Below are positions 1-6,613 of a DNA stretch of 7,107 nucleotides, one piece after another. Origin of the DNA: Cypionkella sp. (GTDB taxonomy: Bacteria; Pseudomonadota; Alphaproteobacteria; Rhodobacterales; Rhodobacteraceae). Location of the stretch: positions 1-7,107 of the forward strand of contig JAGPBG010000107.1 of the NCBI GenBank assembly GCA_018063485.1, written 5' to 3'. Under the pieces are notes generated by a model that had not been told where the DNA came from, made no database searches, and saw only the letters and a list, made by a program, of their open reading frames with translations. A program made the position numbers and the translations under genes. Position 1 is the stretch's first letter. Each line of letters starts with the position of its first letter.

Positions 1-30
1 GTGGTAATCGTGGTTCTTGGCGTGGGCCAT
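1..30 (-). pseudogene. Second copy of the first ten codons of ctaE, cut by the window edge
   Basis: Read on the minus strand from position 30, this encodes [10 protein letters not shown], identical at DNA level to the start of ctaE at 4843. The copy of the ctaE ribosome binding site (AGGG about 9 bases upstream) comes with it. It runs off the left edge, so the sequence cannot tell whether a full second ctaE, a truncated copy or nothing lies beyond. It exists only because of the 95-base direct repeat described separately. It may be an assembly artefact rather than a real second gene start. Confidence 0.6.
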
Positions 31-95
31 GGTTGGGTTCCCTCGTTTCTTATGTATCAGTTTATCGGCTGGACCGATGCCGGGGCAAGTGCCGC
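1..95. repeat. Exact 95-base direct repeat, copy A (at the window edge)
   Basis: Bases 1-95 match 4814-4908 without a mismatch, in the same orientation, at an offset of 4,813. The match ends sharply: base 96 is g where 4909 is c, and similarity is lost from there. The left limit cannot be seen because the window starts inside the repeat. On the minus strand the copy holds the last 12 codons and stop of ctaG, the 26-base ctaG-ctaE spacer, and ten codons of ctaE. Here it is fused in frame to the end of the acetyltransferase gene. No inverted ends, target duplication or transposase accompany it, so it does not look like an insertion sequence. Confidence 0.97.
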
Positions 96-635
96 GTATA
101 GCACATGATTGCGCCAGCGCCCGTTGATTTGCAGATAAGATTGCGCAACGCCTTCGTATTTGAAGCCCGATTTTTCCAACACCCCGCGCGAGGCAACATT
201 TTCGGGCAGGCAGGCGCTTTCGATGCGTGAGAGATCAAGCGTGTTGAAGGCATGATGGACCACCGCCAGCACCGCCTCACGCATATAGCCGCGCCGCGCA
301 AAAGGCTGGCCAATCCAGTAACCGATGGTTCCCGCCTGTACCGGGCCGCGGCGGATGTGATCAAGGGTGACCGCACCCAATAGCACCTGATCCTCGCGCC
401 GGATCAGCAAAAGCGGCAGCGCGGTACCTTGGCTTTGCGCGCGACCGGCCCAATAGACGCGGTTGGTAAAGGCCTTGCGCGAGAGGTGATCATGTGACCA
501 GACCGGCTCCCACGGGGTCAGATGTGCCACCGAGGCTTCGCGCAATGCCGCCCAATGGCGGTAATCGGAATGGCCGGGCAGCCGCAGCGTCATCCGTTCG
601 GTCTCGATACTGGGGCGGCGGCGGAAGGACAGCAT
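57..635 (-). CDS. GNAT N-acetyltransferase, RimJ/RimL type, with a CtaG-derived C-terminal tail
   Basis: A 192-residue GNAT-fold enzyme that would transfer acetyl from acetyl-CoA to an N-terminal amine. In the RimJ/RimL group the classical targets are ribosomal proteins, but the substrate here is unknown. Visible family marks are ETERMTLRLP near residues 11-20, the acetyl-CoA loop region GYWIGQPFARRGYMREA at about 105-121, and the late motif NVASRGVLEKSGFKYEG at about 146-162, followed by INGRWRNHVLY. I chose the ATG at 635 because it overlaps the protease stop as TGATG; a TTG one codon upstream is possible. Tyr180 is the last residue that belongs to this gene. Residues 181-192 ([12 protein letters not shown]) and the stop are identical in DNA to the end of ctaG, because the gene runs into the 95-base repeat. 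The catalytic domain looks complete, so only the native last few residues and stop are replaced or in doubt. Confidence 0.88.
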   Translation of the reverse strand: MLSFRRRPSIETERMTLRLPGHSDYRHWAALREASVAHLTPWEPVWSHDHLSRKAFTNRVYWAGRAQSQGTALPLLLIRREDQVLLGAVTLDHIRRGPVQAGTIGYWIGQPFARRGYMREAVLAVVHHAFNTLDLSRIESACLPENVASRGVLEKSGFKYEGVAQSYLQINGRWRNHVLYAALAPASVQPIN

Positions 636-1909
636 CAACCAGCCAGACGCTTGCGGATATCTTTCAGGCTGGGCGCGGTGTTTACCGGGCCATAGAGTGC
701 AAGCGCTGCGTCCGATTGCGTGAGTTCACCCGCGTAGCGGCGCACATCGGCCATGGTCACAGCGTCAATCTTTTCGACCGCCTCGGACACCGCAGGAACG
801 CGGCCATAGATCGCGAGCAGGCGCGCTATGCGTTCGGCGCGGCTGGAGGGGCTTTCCAGCCCCATCAACATCCCGGCCTTGATCTGGGTGCGCGCGCGCG
901 CGACCTCGGCCTCGGACATATCATCGGCGGCGCGTTTCAACTCATCAGTGGTGATCTGGGTAAGATCGCCGATTTCCTCGGATGAAGTACCCGCGTAGAT
1001 CGTGATCTGGCCGGCGTCTTCATAGGCACCGGACTGGGCGAAGATCGAATAGCACAGGCCGCGTTCCTCGCGCACCTTCTGGAACAGGCGCGACGACATG
1101 CCGCCGCCCATGCACATCGCATAAACCTGCGCGGTGTAGACATCGGGGTGGCGATAGCCGGGCGCGTCAAACGCCATGGCGAAATGCACCTGTTCCAGAT
1201 CCTTGATCTCGCGCCGCTCGCTGCCTTTGAAGGTTGCGGGTTGGAATGTGGCCTCGGGACGCGCCTTCAGATGGCCAAAGCTGGCCTCGGCCTGTTTGAC
1301 GATGGCGTCATGATCAACCGCCCCCGCCGCCGAAAGGATCATCTGCGCCGGGCCGTAGTGCTGGGCGACAAAGCCTTGCAGATCTTTGCGCATGAAAGCG
1401 CTGACGCGTTCCTCGGGGCCAAGAATGGTGCGGCCAAAGGCCTGATCGGGATAGGACGCCTCTTGCAGCCAATCGAAAATGATATCGTCCGGCGTATCCA
1501 GCGCCTGCCCGATTTCTTGCAAGATCACATGGCGTTCAACCTCGATTTCCTTTTTGTCAAAGGCGGGGTTCAGAACGATATCGCCAATCACATCCAGCGC
1601 AAGGGCGACATCGGCTTGCAAGACGCGGGCGTAATAGGCGGTCATCTCGCGGCTGGTATAGGCGTTGATATAGCCGCCAACGTCTTCGATCTCCTCGGCA
1701 ATTTGCAGGCTGCTGCGCCGCTTGGTGCCCTTGAAGGCCATGTGTTCCAGGAAATGCGCGATCCCGTTTTGCTCTGGCGTCTCATGCCGCCCGCCCGCCA
1801 TCACCCAGATGCCCGCCGAGGCCGATTGCAGGCCGGGCATTTGCTCGGTCACAATGCGAAAACCATTGGGCAAGGTGGTCAGGTTCAGACCAGCGGATTT
1901 GGGGCTCAA
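635..1909 (-). CDS. M16 family zinc metallopeptidase (processing-peptidase-like)
   Basis: A 424-residue M16 peptidase of the single-chain alphaproteobacterial type related to mitochondrial processing peptidase beta; the length is usual for the family. The inverted zinc motif HxxEH is at residues 52-56 (AHFLEH), and the third zinc ligand is probably Glu132 in VILQEI, about 76 residues on. The segment EDVGGYINAYTSREMTAYYA (about 75-94) is typical. The C-terminal half carries GGGMSSRLFQKVREERGLCYS, the substrate-binding Arg/Tyr region of the family. There is no signal peptide, so it is probably cytoplasmic; the native substrate is not known. The start is a TTG at 1909 overlapping the thrC stop (TTGA), with AAAGGA seven bases upstream on the minus strand. 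Later CTG/TTG codons at residues 8-13 are weaker alternatives. Its stop overlaps the next gene's ATG by one base, so thrC, this gene and the acetyltransferase are probably translated together. Confidence 0.93.
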   Translation of the reverse strand: MSPKSAGLNLTTLPNGFRIVTEQMPGLQSASAGIWVMAGGRHETPEQNGIAHFLEHMAFKGTKRRSSLQIAEEIEDVGGYINAYTSREMTAYYARVLQADVALALDVIGDIVLNPAFDKKEIEVERHVILQEIGQALDTPDDIIFDWLQEASYPDQAFGRTILGPEERVSAFMRKDLQGFVAQHYGPAQMILSAAGAVDHDAIVKQAEASFGHLKARPEATFQPATFKGSERREIKDLEQVHFAMAFDAPGYRHPDVYTAQVYAMCMGGGMSSRLFQKVREERGLCYSIFAQSGAYEDAGQITIYAGTSSEEIGDLTQITTDELKRAADDMSEAEVARARTQIKAGMLMGLESPSSRAERIARLLAIYGRVPAVSEAVEKIDAVTMADVRRYAGELTQSDAALALYGPVNTAPSLKDIRKRLAG

Positions 1910-3291
1910 GGGGCGATCCTTTCATGGATCAGGGCCTGCAAGGTGCCCAGATCATTTTTCACGCGTGTGACACGTTCGGGGCGGCCAAACAAGTCGGCCA
2001 TGCGCGGGGGGAGTGCGGGATTTGTACCCATCGCGGCCCGAACCGCGTCAGGGAATTTTGCCGGGTGGGCGGTGGCAAGGGAAATCATCGGGGTTGTGCC
2101 AAGGTGATCAGCGGCAACTTTGACACCAACGGCAGAATGAGGACACAGCACCTCGCCCGTGATGGCATAGATGGTTTTGATGGTGGCGCTGGTTTCTTCT
2201 TCGGAACAACAGCCCGAGGCGAACGTGTCGCGCAGCATCTGCAACGCACCCTGGCTGATGTGGAAACCGCCCGATTTCAGCTCGTCCATCAGCCCGGCCA
2301 CGGCACTGCCATCGCGGCCATAGGCATCGAACAGCGCACGCTCGAAGTTGGAGGAGACCTGGATATCCATCGAGGGGCTGATCGAGGGTTTCACACCGTT
2401 GGTGCTGTAATCGCCCGATTTCAACGCGCGGTCGAGGATGTCGTTCTGGTTGGTGGCGATCACCAGTCTTTCAATCGGCAAGCCCATCTGACGGGCGATG
2501 TAGCCGGCGAAGATGTCGCCGAAATTGCCGGTGGGGACGGTATAGCTGACGGGGCGATGGGGGGCACCCAGGGACACAGCCGACGAGAAATAGTAAACCA
2601 CCTGCGCCAGCACCCGCGCCCAGTTGATCGAGTTCACGCCTGCAAGCCGCACACCATCGCGGAAGGCGAAATCGTTGAACATCGCCTTCACCTGGGCCTG
2701 ACAATCATCAAAGTCGCCCTCCATCGCCAGGGCATGGACGTTGGATTCCGACGGCGTGGTCATCTGGCGGCGCTGCACTTCGGACACGCGGCCATGCGGA
2801 TACAGGATGAAAAGATCGACGTTTTTCAACCCCCGGAACGCCTCCATCGCGGCCGAGCCGGTATCACCCGAAGTGGCCCCGACAATGGTGATCCGCTCGC
2901 CGGTTTTAGCCAAAGCGGCCTGCATCATCTGGCCGATCAGTTGCATGGCGAAATCCTTGAAGGCCAGAGTGGGCCCGTGGAACAGCTCAAGCAGGAAGTG
3001 GTTGGGGCCCAGCTGCACCAGGGGCGCGCGGGCGGCGTGGCCGAAACCTGCATAGGCGTTTTTCAGCAGGGTTTTGAATTCGGCATCTGTGAACGTATCC
3101 CCCAGAAACGGACGCATGACGCGAAAGGCGATCGCCTCATAGGACAGACCCGCCATGGCGGCAATCTCGCCATGGGTCAGTTGCGGTACCGATTGCGGCA
3201 CATAAAGCCCGCCATCGCGGGCAAGGCCGGTCATCATCGCCTCGCCAAAGCTCAGGATCGGGGCCTGTCCCCGCGTGGAAATATAGTGCAT
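1906..3291 (-). CDS. thrC: Threonine synthase
   Basis: A PLP enzyme that converts O-phosphohomoserine to threonine and phosphate, the last step of threonine synthesis, in the cytoplasm. At 461 residues it is of the long type with an N-terminal threonine-synthase domain (MHYISTRGQAPILSFGEAMM) seen in gram-negative bacteria and yeast. The PLP lysine is Lys112 in HGPTLAFKDFA. The phosphate-binding loop GATSGDTGSAA is at about 138-148, and PTGNFGDIFAGY lies in the second half. The ATG at 3291 follows the surf1 stop by nine bases. The ribosome site (GGGGCGAAAG) is weak, so it may depend on translation arriving from surf1. Its stop overlaps the start of the M16 gene. Nothing in the sequence (no leader peptide rich in Thr codons, no operator) suggests threonine-specific control. 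Confidence 0.97.
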   Translation of the reverse strand: MHYISTRGQAPILSFGEAMMTGLARDGGLYVPQSVPQLTHGEIAAMAGLSYEAIAFRVMRPFLGDTFTDAEFKTLLKNAYAGFGHAARAPLVQLGPNHFLLELFHGPTLAFKDFAMQLIGQMMQAALAKTGERITIVGATSGDTGSAAMEAFRGLKNVDLFILYPHGRVSEVQRRQMTTPSESNVHALAMEGDFDDCQAQVKAMFNDFAFRDGVRLAGVNSINWARVLAQVVYYFSSAVSLGAPHRPVSYTVPTGNFGDIFAGYIARQMGLPIERLVIATNQNDILDRALKSGDYSTNGVKPSISPSMDIQVSSNFERALFDAYGRDGSAVAGLMDELKSGGFHISQGALQMLRDTFASGCCSEEETSATIKTIYAITGEVLCPHSAVGVKVAADHLGTTPMISLATAHPAKFPDAVRAAMGTNPALPPRMADLFGRPERVTRVKNDLGTLQALIHERIAP

Positions 3292-3300
3292 CTTTCGCCC

Positions 3301-3969
3301 CTATACGGTGGTCTTACGGTTCCGCCAGATCAAGGCCACACTCATCGCAGCCCAGGCCACGGCCAGCAAAAACCAGGTTATGGCATATCCCCAATGGTCA
3401 TTGGGAATAGACGATGTGTCCACCGGCATCGCCTCTATCCCGTCACCAGTTGGCACACGAGCGACAATCATCACGGGCTCTGCATTGAGTTTCGCTGCCA
3501 TGCCGATCACATCGCGGGCAAACCAGAGGCCGGTTTTCTCGTCAGGTGGTGGGGTGTAGGTGTCAGAATCCATCGGCCATTGCAAATTCCCCACCACCTC
3601 GATCTGAGCAAGAGGGGTCGCCGCGGGGGGGGGATCGCCATCAAGCACGAATCCCCGATCCACCAGAACCCGTCGACCCTGGGTTTCGAACACCTCAATC
3701 ATACGTTTGCCGGGGCCTTGGTCTTGCTTGCCCGACAGAACCGGAATGACTTCGCCGGTAAAATGGCCATCAGCGGAAACGGGCAGGTAATTATCGACAA
3801 GCGGGTCGGGATTTGCGGGCAAGGGCACTGGGCTGGCACCAATCTTCGCGTTGATTTCGGCCAGCACGCCCGTCTTCCATTGCATCCTTTGCACCTGCCA
3901 AATCCCCAAAGCACACAGCACCGCCACACCGACGACACCAAGCAACAACGGGAAGATCAAACGGCGCAT
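3301..3969 (-). CDS. surf1: SURF1 family cytochrome oxidase assembly protein
   Basis: A 222-residue inner-membrane protein (Shy1/Surf1 family) that helps insert heme a into subunit I of aa3 oxidase. It has the expected hairpin layout: an N-terminal TM at about residues 5-24 followed directly by LGIWQVQRMQWK (the family's LGxWQ-R motif), a periplasmic domain with VLVDRGFV at about 101-108, then NDHWGYAITWF at about 190-200 leading into the second TM (about 199-215). The open frame continues upstream, but I place the start at the ATG at 3969 because GGAG lies eight bases before it and the protein then begins MRRLIFPLLL like its relatives. The extra 54 upstream residues would be read through the terminator hairpin. 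A run of nine G at 3625-3633 (nine C in the mRNA) encodes three prolines and is a likely slippage or sequencing-error site; the frame is intact here. Confidence 0.93.
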   Translation of the reverse strand: MRRLIFPLLLGVVGVAVLCALGIWQVQRMQWKTGVLAEINAKIGASPVPLPANPDPLVDNYLPVSADGHFTGEVIPVLSGKQDQGPGKRMIEVFETQGRRVLVDRGFVLDGDPPPAATPLAQIEVVGNLQWPMDSDTYTPPPDEKTGLWFARDVIGMAAKLNAEPVMIVARVPTGDGIEAMPVDTSSIPNDHWGYAITWFLLAVAWAAMSVALIWRNRKTTV

Positions 3970-3981
3970 TGCGCGGGCTCC

Positions 3982-4013
3982 AAACAAAAGGCGCGGGCCG
4001 AAGCGGCCCGCGC
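3982..4013 (-). terminator. Rho-independent terminator between ctaE and surf1
   Basis: On the minus strand a perfect 10-base-pair stem (GCGCGGGCCG with CGGCCCGCGC, 4013-4004 and 4000-3991) closes a three-base loop and is followed by CTTTTGTTTG. This is the classic GC-rich stem plus U-rich tail, 24 bases after the ctaE stop. The tail runs straight into the surf1 ribosome site (TTTGGAG). It would end most transcripts after ctaE and let a fraction read through into surf1-thrC, or separate the two units if a promoter exists that I cannot see. The interrupted U tract (TTTTGTTT) suggests incomplete termination. Confidence 0.8.
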
Positions 4014-4036
4014 TATTCGCCGAAAAGGCGACAGAA

Positions 4037-4843
4037 TCAGTAGCTGCCCCAGATGTAGACTGCGCTAAACAGGAACAACCACACCACATCGACAAAGTGC
4101 CAATACCAGGCGGCAGCCTCAAACCCGACATGCTGCTCGGGGGTGAAATGCCCCTTGTAGGTGCGGATCAGGCAAACCAGCAGGAAGATCGTGCCGATGA
4201 TCACATGAAAGCCGTGAAAGCCGGTAGCCATGAAGAACGTGGCACCATAGATGTTTCCGGCAAAACCAAAGGCCGCGTGGCTGTATTCATAAGCCTGAAA
4301 CACGGTGAACAGCGCACCCAGCACGACGGCGAGGATCAGTCCGGTTTTCATATCGCGACGGTTGTTGTTGTCATGCACAAGCGCGTGGTGTGCCCAAGTG
4401 GCAGCACAGCCAGAGCACAGCAGGATCAGCGTGTTGATCAGCGGCAGGTGCCAAGGGTCGAATGTGGTGATGCCTTCGGGCGGCCAGATCCCGTCTTTCA
4501 GCGGCGAGAGCGGGCCCATCGGATACATGGCACTCTTGAAAAACGCCCAGAACCATGCGGCGAAAAACATCACTTCGGACATGATGAACATGATCACGCC
4601 ATAGCGCAGACCAATGCGCACAACGGGGGTGTGATCGCCGGTCTGGCCCTCATGCACCACTTCGGACCACCAGGCGAACATGGTATAAAGCACCACGGCA
4701 AGGCCGATCAGCCCCAGCCACGGACCAGAGCCGTGCATCCACAGCACTGCACCAAACAGCATGGTAAACGCTCCGGCGGCGCCCATCAGGGGCCAGATCG
4801 ACGGTGGCAGAATGTGGTAATCGTGGTTCTTGGCGTGGGCCAT
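4037..4843 (-). CDS. ctaE: Cytochrome c oxidase subunit III
   Basis: A 268-residue integral membrane subunit of the aa3-type oxidase; it stabilises the proton-uptake and catalytic core and has seven predicted TM helices. Diagnostic stretches are [12 protein letters not shown] at the N-terminus, the conserved membrane Glu90 in [18 protein letters not shown], the FQAYEY segment at about 182-187, FHGFHV at about 209-214, and the C-terminal [14 protein letters not shown] (about 246-259). Length and ends are normal. The ATG at 4843 has AGGG about nine bases upstream and lies 26 bases after the ctaG stop. Its first ten codons and upstream region are duplicated exactly at the left edge of the window. 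It is followed by a strong terminator-like hairpin, which makes it the likely last gene of the main cta transcript. Confidence 0.98.
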   Translation of the reverse strand: MAHAKNHDYHILPPSIWPLMGAAGAFTMLFGAVLWMHGSGPWLGLIGLAVVLYTMFAWWSEVVHEGQTGDHTPVVRIGLRYGVIMFIMSEVMFFAAWFWAFFKSAMYPMGPLSPLKDGIWPPEGITTFDPWHLPLINTLILLCSGCAATWAHHALVHDNNNRRDMKTGLILAVVLGALFTVFQAYEYSHAAFGFAGNIYGATFFMATGFHGFHVIIGTIFLLVCLIRTYKGHFTPEQHVGFEAAAWYWHFVDVVWLFLFSAVYIWGSY

Positions 4844-4908
4844 GGTTGGGTTCCCTCGTTTCTTATGTATCAGTTTATCGGCTGGACCGATGCCGGGGCA
4901 AGTGCCGC
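4814..4908. repeat. Exact 95-base direct repeat, copy B (native ctaG-ctaE junction)
   Basis: This is the partner of bases 1-95. Here the segment sits in its normal context: the last 12 codons and stop of ctaG, the spacer with the ctaE ribosome site, and the first ten ctaE codons. Both genes continue normally on either side, so this is the source copy and the one at the window edge is the derived or artefactual one. Whether the match continues below 4814 cannot be tested, since copy A is cut by the window edge. Confidence 0.97.
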
Positions 4909-5442
4909 CTGCGTCTCGGGCAAGGGTTGTTGGTAGAAAGTATAGGACAGTGTGATTTCTTTCACATCATCGGCCTCGGAATCACCCGCGATTGCGGGAT
5001 CAACATAGAATGACACCGGCATGATCGCGCGTTCATGCGGCTGCAACACCTGTTCGGTAAAGCAAAAACACTCGATCTTGGTGAAATAGCCACCGGCCTG
5101 ATCGGGCGTGACGTTATAGCTGGCCTGCCCGGCGATGGGGCGGTCGGTTGGGTTATAGGCCTCATAGAACGCAAGCCCGGTTTCGCCAACCTTAACCTTC
5201 ATGGTGCGCTGCTGGGGCTTGAACTCCCACGGCATACCGGCATCAAGCGAGGCGTCAAAGCGGATCGTCATCTCGCGCTCAAGGATCACATCGGATCCGA
5301 CCGATGCGGTGGAAGTGGTGCCGGCAAAGCCGGTAACCTTGCAAAACCAGTTGTAAAACGGCACGGCGGCGAAGCTGAGTCCCACCATCAGCGCCCAGAT
5401 CGCCACCAGACCAGCCGCGGTTTTTCCCCGATTGCCAATCAT
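4870..5442 (-). CDS. ctaG: Cox11/CtaG copper chaperone for cytochrome oxidase
   Basis: A 190-residue membrane-anchored protein that delivers copper to the CuB site of subunit I. It has one N-terminal TM (about residues 8-28) with the domain in the periplasm. Copper-binding cysteines are in the family motif CFCF (125-128, ECFCFTEQ), and Cys34 follows the membrane segment ([11 protein letters not shown]). [19 protein letters not shown] at about 93-111 is also typical. The ATG at 5442 overlaps the stop of the small upstream ORF as ATGA, implying coupled translation. The last residues after LPETQ ([12 protein letters not shown]) are a variable tail past the conserved SYTFYQ strand. The same 12 residues, with identical DNA, end the acetyltransferase at the left of the window. 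They look native here, because the ctaE spacer follows as usual. Confidence 0.97.
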   Translation of the reverse strand: MIGNRGKTAAGLVAIWALMVGLSFAAVPFYNWFCKVTGFAGTTSTASVGSDVILEREMTIRFDASLDAGMPWEFKPQQRTMKVKVGETGLAFYEAYNPTDRPIAGQASYNVTPDQAGGYFTKIECFCFTEQVLQPHERAIMPVSFYVDPAIAGDSEADDVKEITLSYTFYQQPLPETQAALAPASVQPIN

Positions 5443-5612
5443 GGCTTTACCGATACCGCTTTTGCGTCATTGGCATGCATCATGTCGCCGCGGGTCACTT
5501 TCACCACGGTCAGCGCGAAGACCAGACAGACAAAACCCGCCAGCACAAGGCCAAGGCCAAGGTTGCGCGAAAAACGACGGCGGTGGATCTCATGCTCGGG
5601 CGGAAAGCTCAT
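5439..5612 (-). CDS. Small single-TM protein between ctaB and ctaG, function unknown
   Basis: A 57-residue ORF that is easy to miss. It begins [20 protein letters not shown], has one hydrophobic segment at about residues 18-38 ([19 protein letters not shown]), and ends MHAND then KAVSVKP. The basic stretch before the TM (HRRRFSRN) predicts the N-terminus in the cytoplasm and a short periplasmic tail. Its ATG at 5612 shares one base with the ctaB stop (TGATG) and its stop overlaps the ctaG ATG (ATGA). It therefore fills the gap between the two genes exactly, which argues strongly that it is translated. A small ORF at this place is known from alphaproteobacterial cta operons such as that of Paracoccus (sometimes called CoxF), so a minor role in oxidase assembly is plausible. 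I see no metal- or heme-binding motif beyond single Cys29 and two His residues before the TM. Confidence 0.82.
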   Translation of the reverse strand: MSFPPEHEIHRRRFSRNLGLGLVLAGFVCLVFALTVVKVTRGDMMHANDAKAVSVKP

Positions 5613-6544
5613 CACCAGCCCCCCATTCCATAGGGTCGCAGCGCCAATTCGGCCAGCAAAGCGCCAAAATGCAGAAAGAGATAAAGCAGCGAAAACCGGA
5701 AAACGTATTTCTCAACCTTGTAATTGTCTGCTTCGGCAGCGGCATCATCGCGTCGCCAAATCCGCCAGGCACCGCGCAGAAACTCAAGGTTCAACAGCAC
5801 CGACACCGCCAGATAGATCGGCCCGCCGATCGAGGTAAAGGCGATGGCCAGCGCGAAGGGAATCAGCGCCAGTGTATAGACAAGGATATGGTTGCGCGTG
5901 ACGCGACGGCCATGCGTAACCGTCAGCATCGGCACCCCCGCGTCGGAATAATCATTCTTCATGAACAGCGCCAAGGCCCAGAAATGCGGCGGCGTCCACA
6001 TGAAGATCAGCATGAACATCAAGCACGCTTCGACCGAGATCGAACCCGTGGCCGCGACCCAGCCGATCATCGGCGGAAAGGCCCCGGCAGCGCCGCCGAT
6101 CACGATATTCTGCGGCGTCGAACGCTTGAGCCACATCGAATAGACCACAGCGTAAAAGAAGATGGTAAAGGCCAGCAATCCAGCAGCCAGCGCGTTGGTG
6201 GCCAGCCAAAGCATCATCACCGAAATGCCGGACAAGACCAGGCCGATGGCACGCGCCTCGCCCGCCATGACCTTGCCCGAAGGCACCGGGCGCGACTTTG
6301 TACGCCGCATCACGGCGTCAATATCGGCATCCCACCACATATTGAGCGCACCAGAGGCGCCAGCCCCCAGCGCGATAAACAATATGGCACAAAAGGATTC
6401 GATCGGATGCAGGGTAACCGGCGCCACCAGCAGACCCACCAGGGCGGTGAACACCACCAAAGACATCACACGCGGTTTCAACAGTTGGAAGTAATCTCCA
6501 AAGCCTGCCTCATGGGTGGTGTCATATGTCTGATAATCGGCCAT
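5612..6544 (-). CDS. ctaB: Protoheme IX farnesyltransferase (heme O synthase)
   Basis: A polytopic UbiA-family prenyltransferase of 310 residues that adds a farnesyl group to heme b to make heme O, the precursor of the heme a used by the oxidase. [17 protein letters not shown] is at about 23-39. The first Asp-rich motif [19 protein letters not shown] is at about 68-86, [17 protein letters not shown] at about 135-151, and [20 protein letters not shown], holding the second Asp-containing loop, at about 187-206. I prefer the ATG at 6544 (MADYQTYD) because AGG lies six bases upstream and the protein then starts like relatives. An ATG at 6565 would add seven residues, but its Shine-Dalgarno-like AGGGG is buried in the hairpin just upstream. 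The stop is coupled to the small ORF. ctaA, needed to go on to heme A, is not in this window. Confidence 0.96.
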   Translation of the reverse strand: MADYQTYDTTHEAGFGDYFQLLKPRVMSLVVFTALVGLLVAPVTLHPIESFCAILFIALGAGASGALNMWWDADIDAVMRRTKSRPVPSGKVMAGEARAIGLVLSGISVMMLWLATNALAAGLLAFTIFFYAVVYSMWLKRSTPQNIVIGGAAGAFPPMIGWVAATGSISVEACLMFMLIFMWTPPHFWALALFMKNDYSDAGVPMLTVTHGRRVTRNHILVYTLALIPFALAIAFTSIGGPIYLAVSVLLNLEFLRGAWRIWRRDDAAAEADNYKVEKYVFRFSLLYLFLHFGALLAELALRPYGMGGW

Positions 6545-6568
6545 CAATCGCCTGTATTCCTGCATAGC

Positions 6569-6592
6569 GAGAGGCCCCTGCCGAGGCCTCTC
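6569..6592 (-). promoter_or_regulatory. Hairpin in the ctaC-ctaB spacer
   Basis: An eight-base-pair stem (GAGAGGCC with GGCCTCTC, 6592-6585 and 6576-6569) with an eight-base loop, 21 bases after the ctaC stop. No U tract follows (GCTATGC comes next), so it is not a convincing intrinsic terminator. It could protect the 3' end of a processed ctaC message, set the ctaC:ctaB ratio, or hide the AGGGG that would serve the upstream ATG at 6565. Function is inference; only the pairing is seen. Confidence 0.5.
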
Positions 6593-6613
6593 TGTTGGTT
6601 ACTCAACACGCTC

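Noticed and set aside
1..95. Insertion-sequence end, attachment site or phage integration scar as explanation of the direct repeat
   Set aside because: There is no terminal inverted repeat, transposase, integrase or tRNA gene. The repeat consists wholly of coding and spacer DNA of the native cta cluster, so a duplication joint or assembly artefact explains it better.
889..902. Alternating TG/CG run (Z-DNA-like) in the M16 gene
   Set aside because: It codes for an ordinary Ala-Arg-Ala-Arg stretch in frame and is expected by chance at this base composition; there is no sign of a regulatory role.
1924..4068. Very long plus-strand open frame (714 codons) antisense to thrC and surf1
   Set aside because: It lies opposite two clearly identified genes. 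Its translation is rich in His, Arg, Gly and Gln without recognisable motifs, and it spans a gene boundary and the surf1 region. This is the usual mirror of codon bias in GC-rich DNA.
3970..4131. N-terminal extension of surf1 to an upstream start at 4131
   Set aside because: The extra 54 residues would be encoded through the terminator hairpin and overlap the end of ctaE. They look unlike the SURF1 family, while the ATG at 3969 has a good GGAG site and starts the protein right before its TM.
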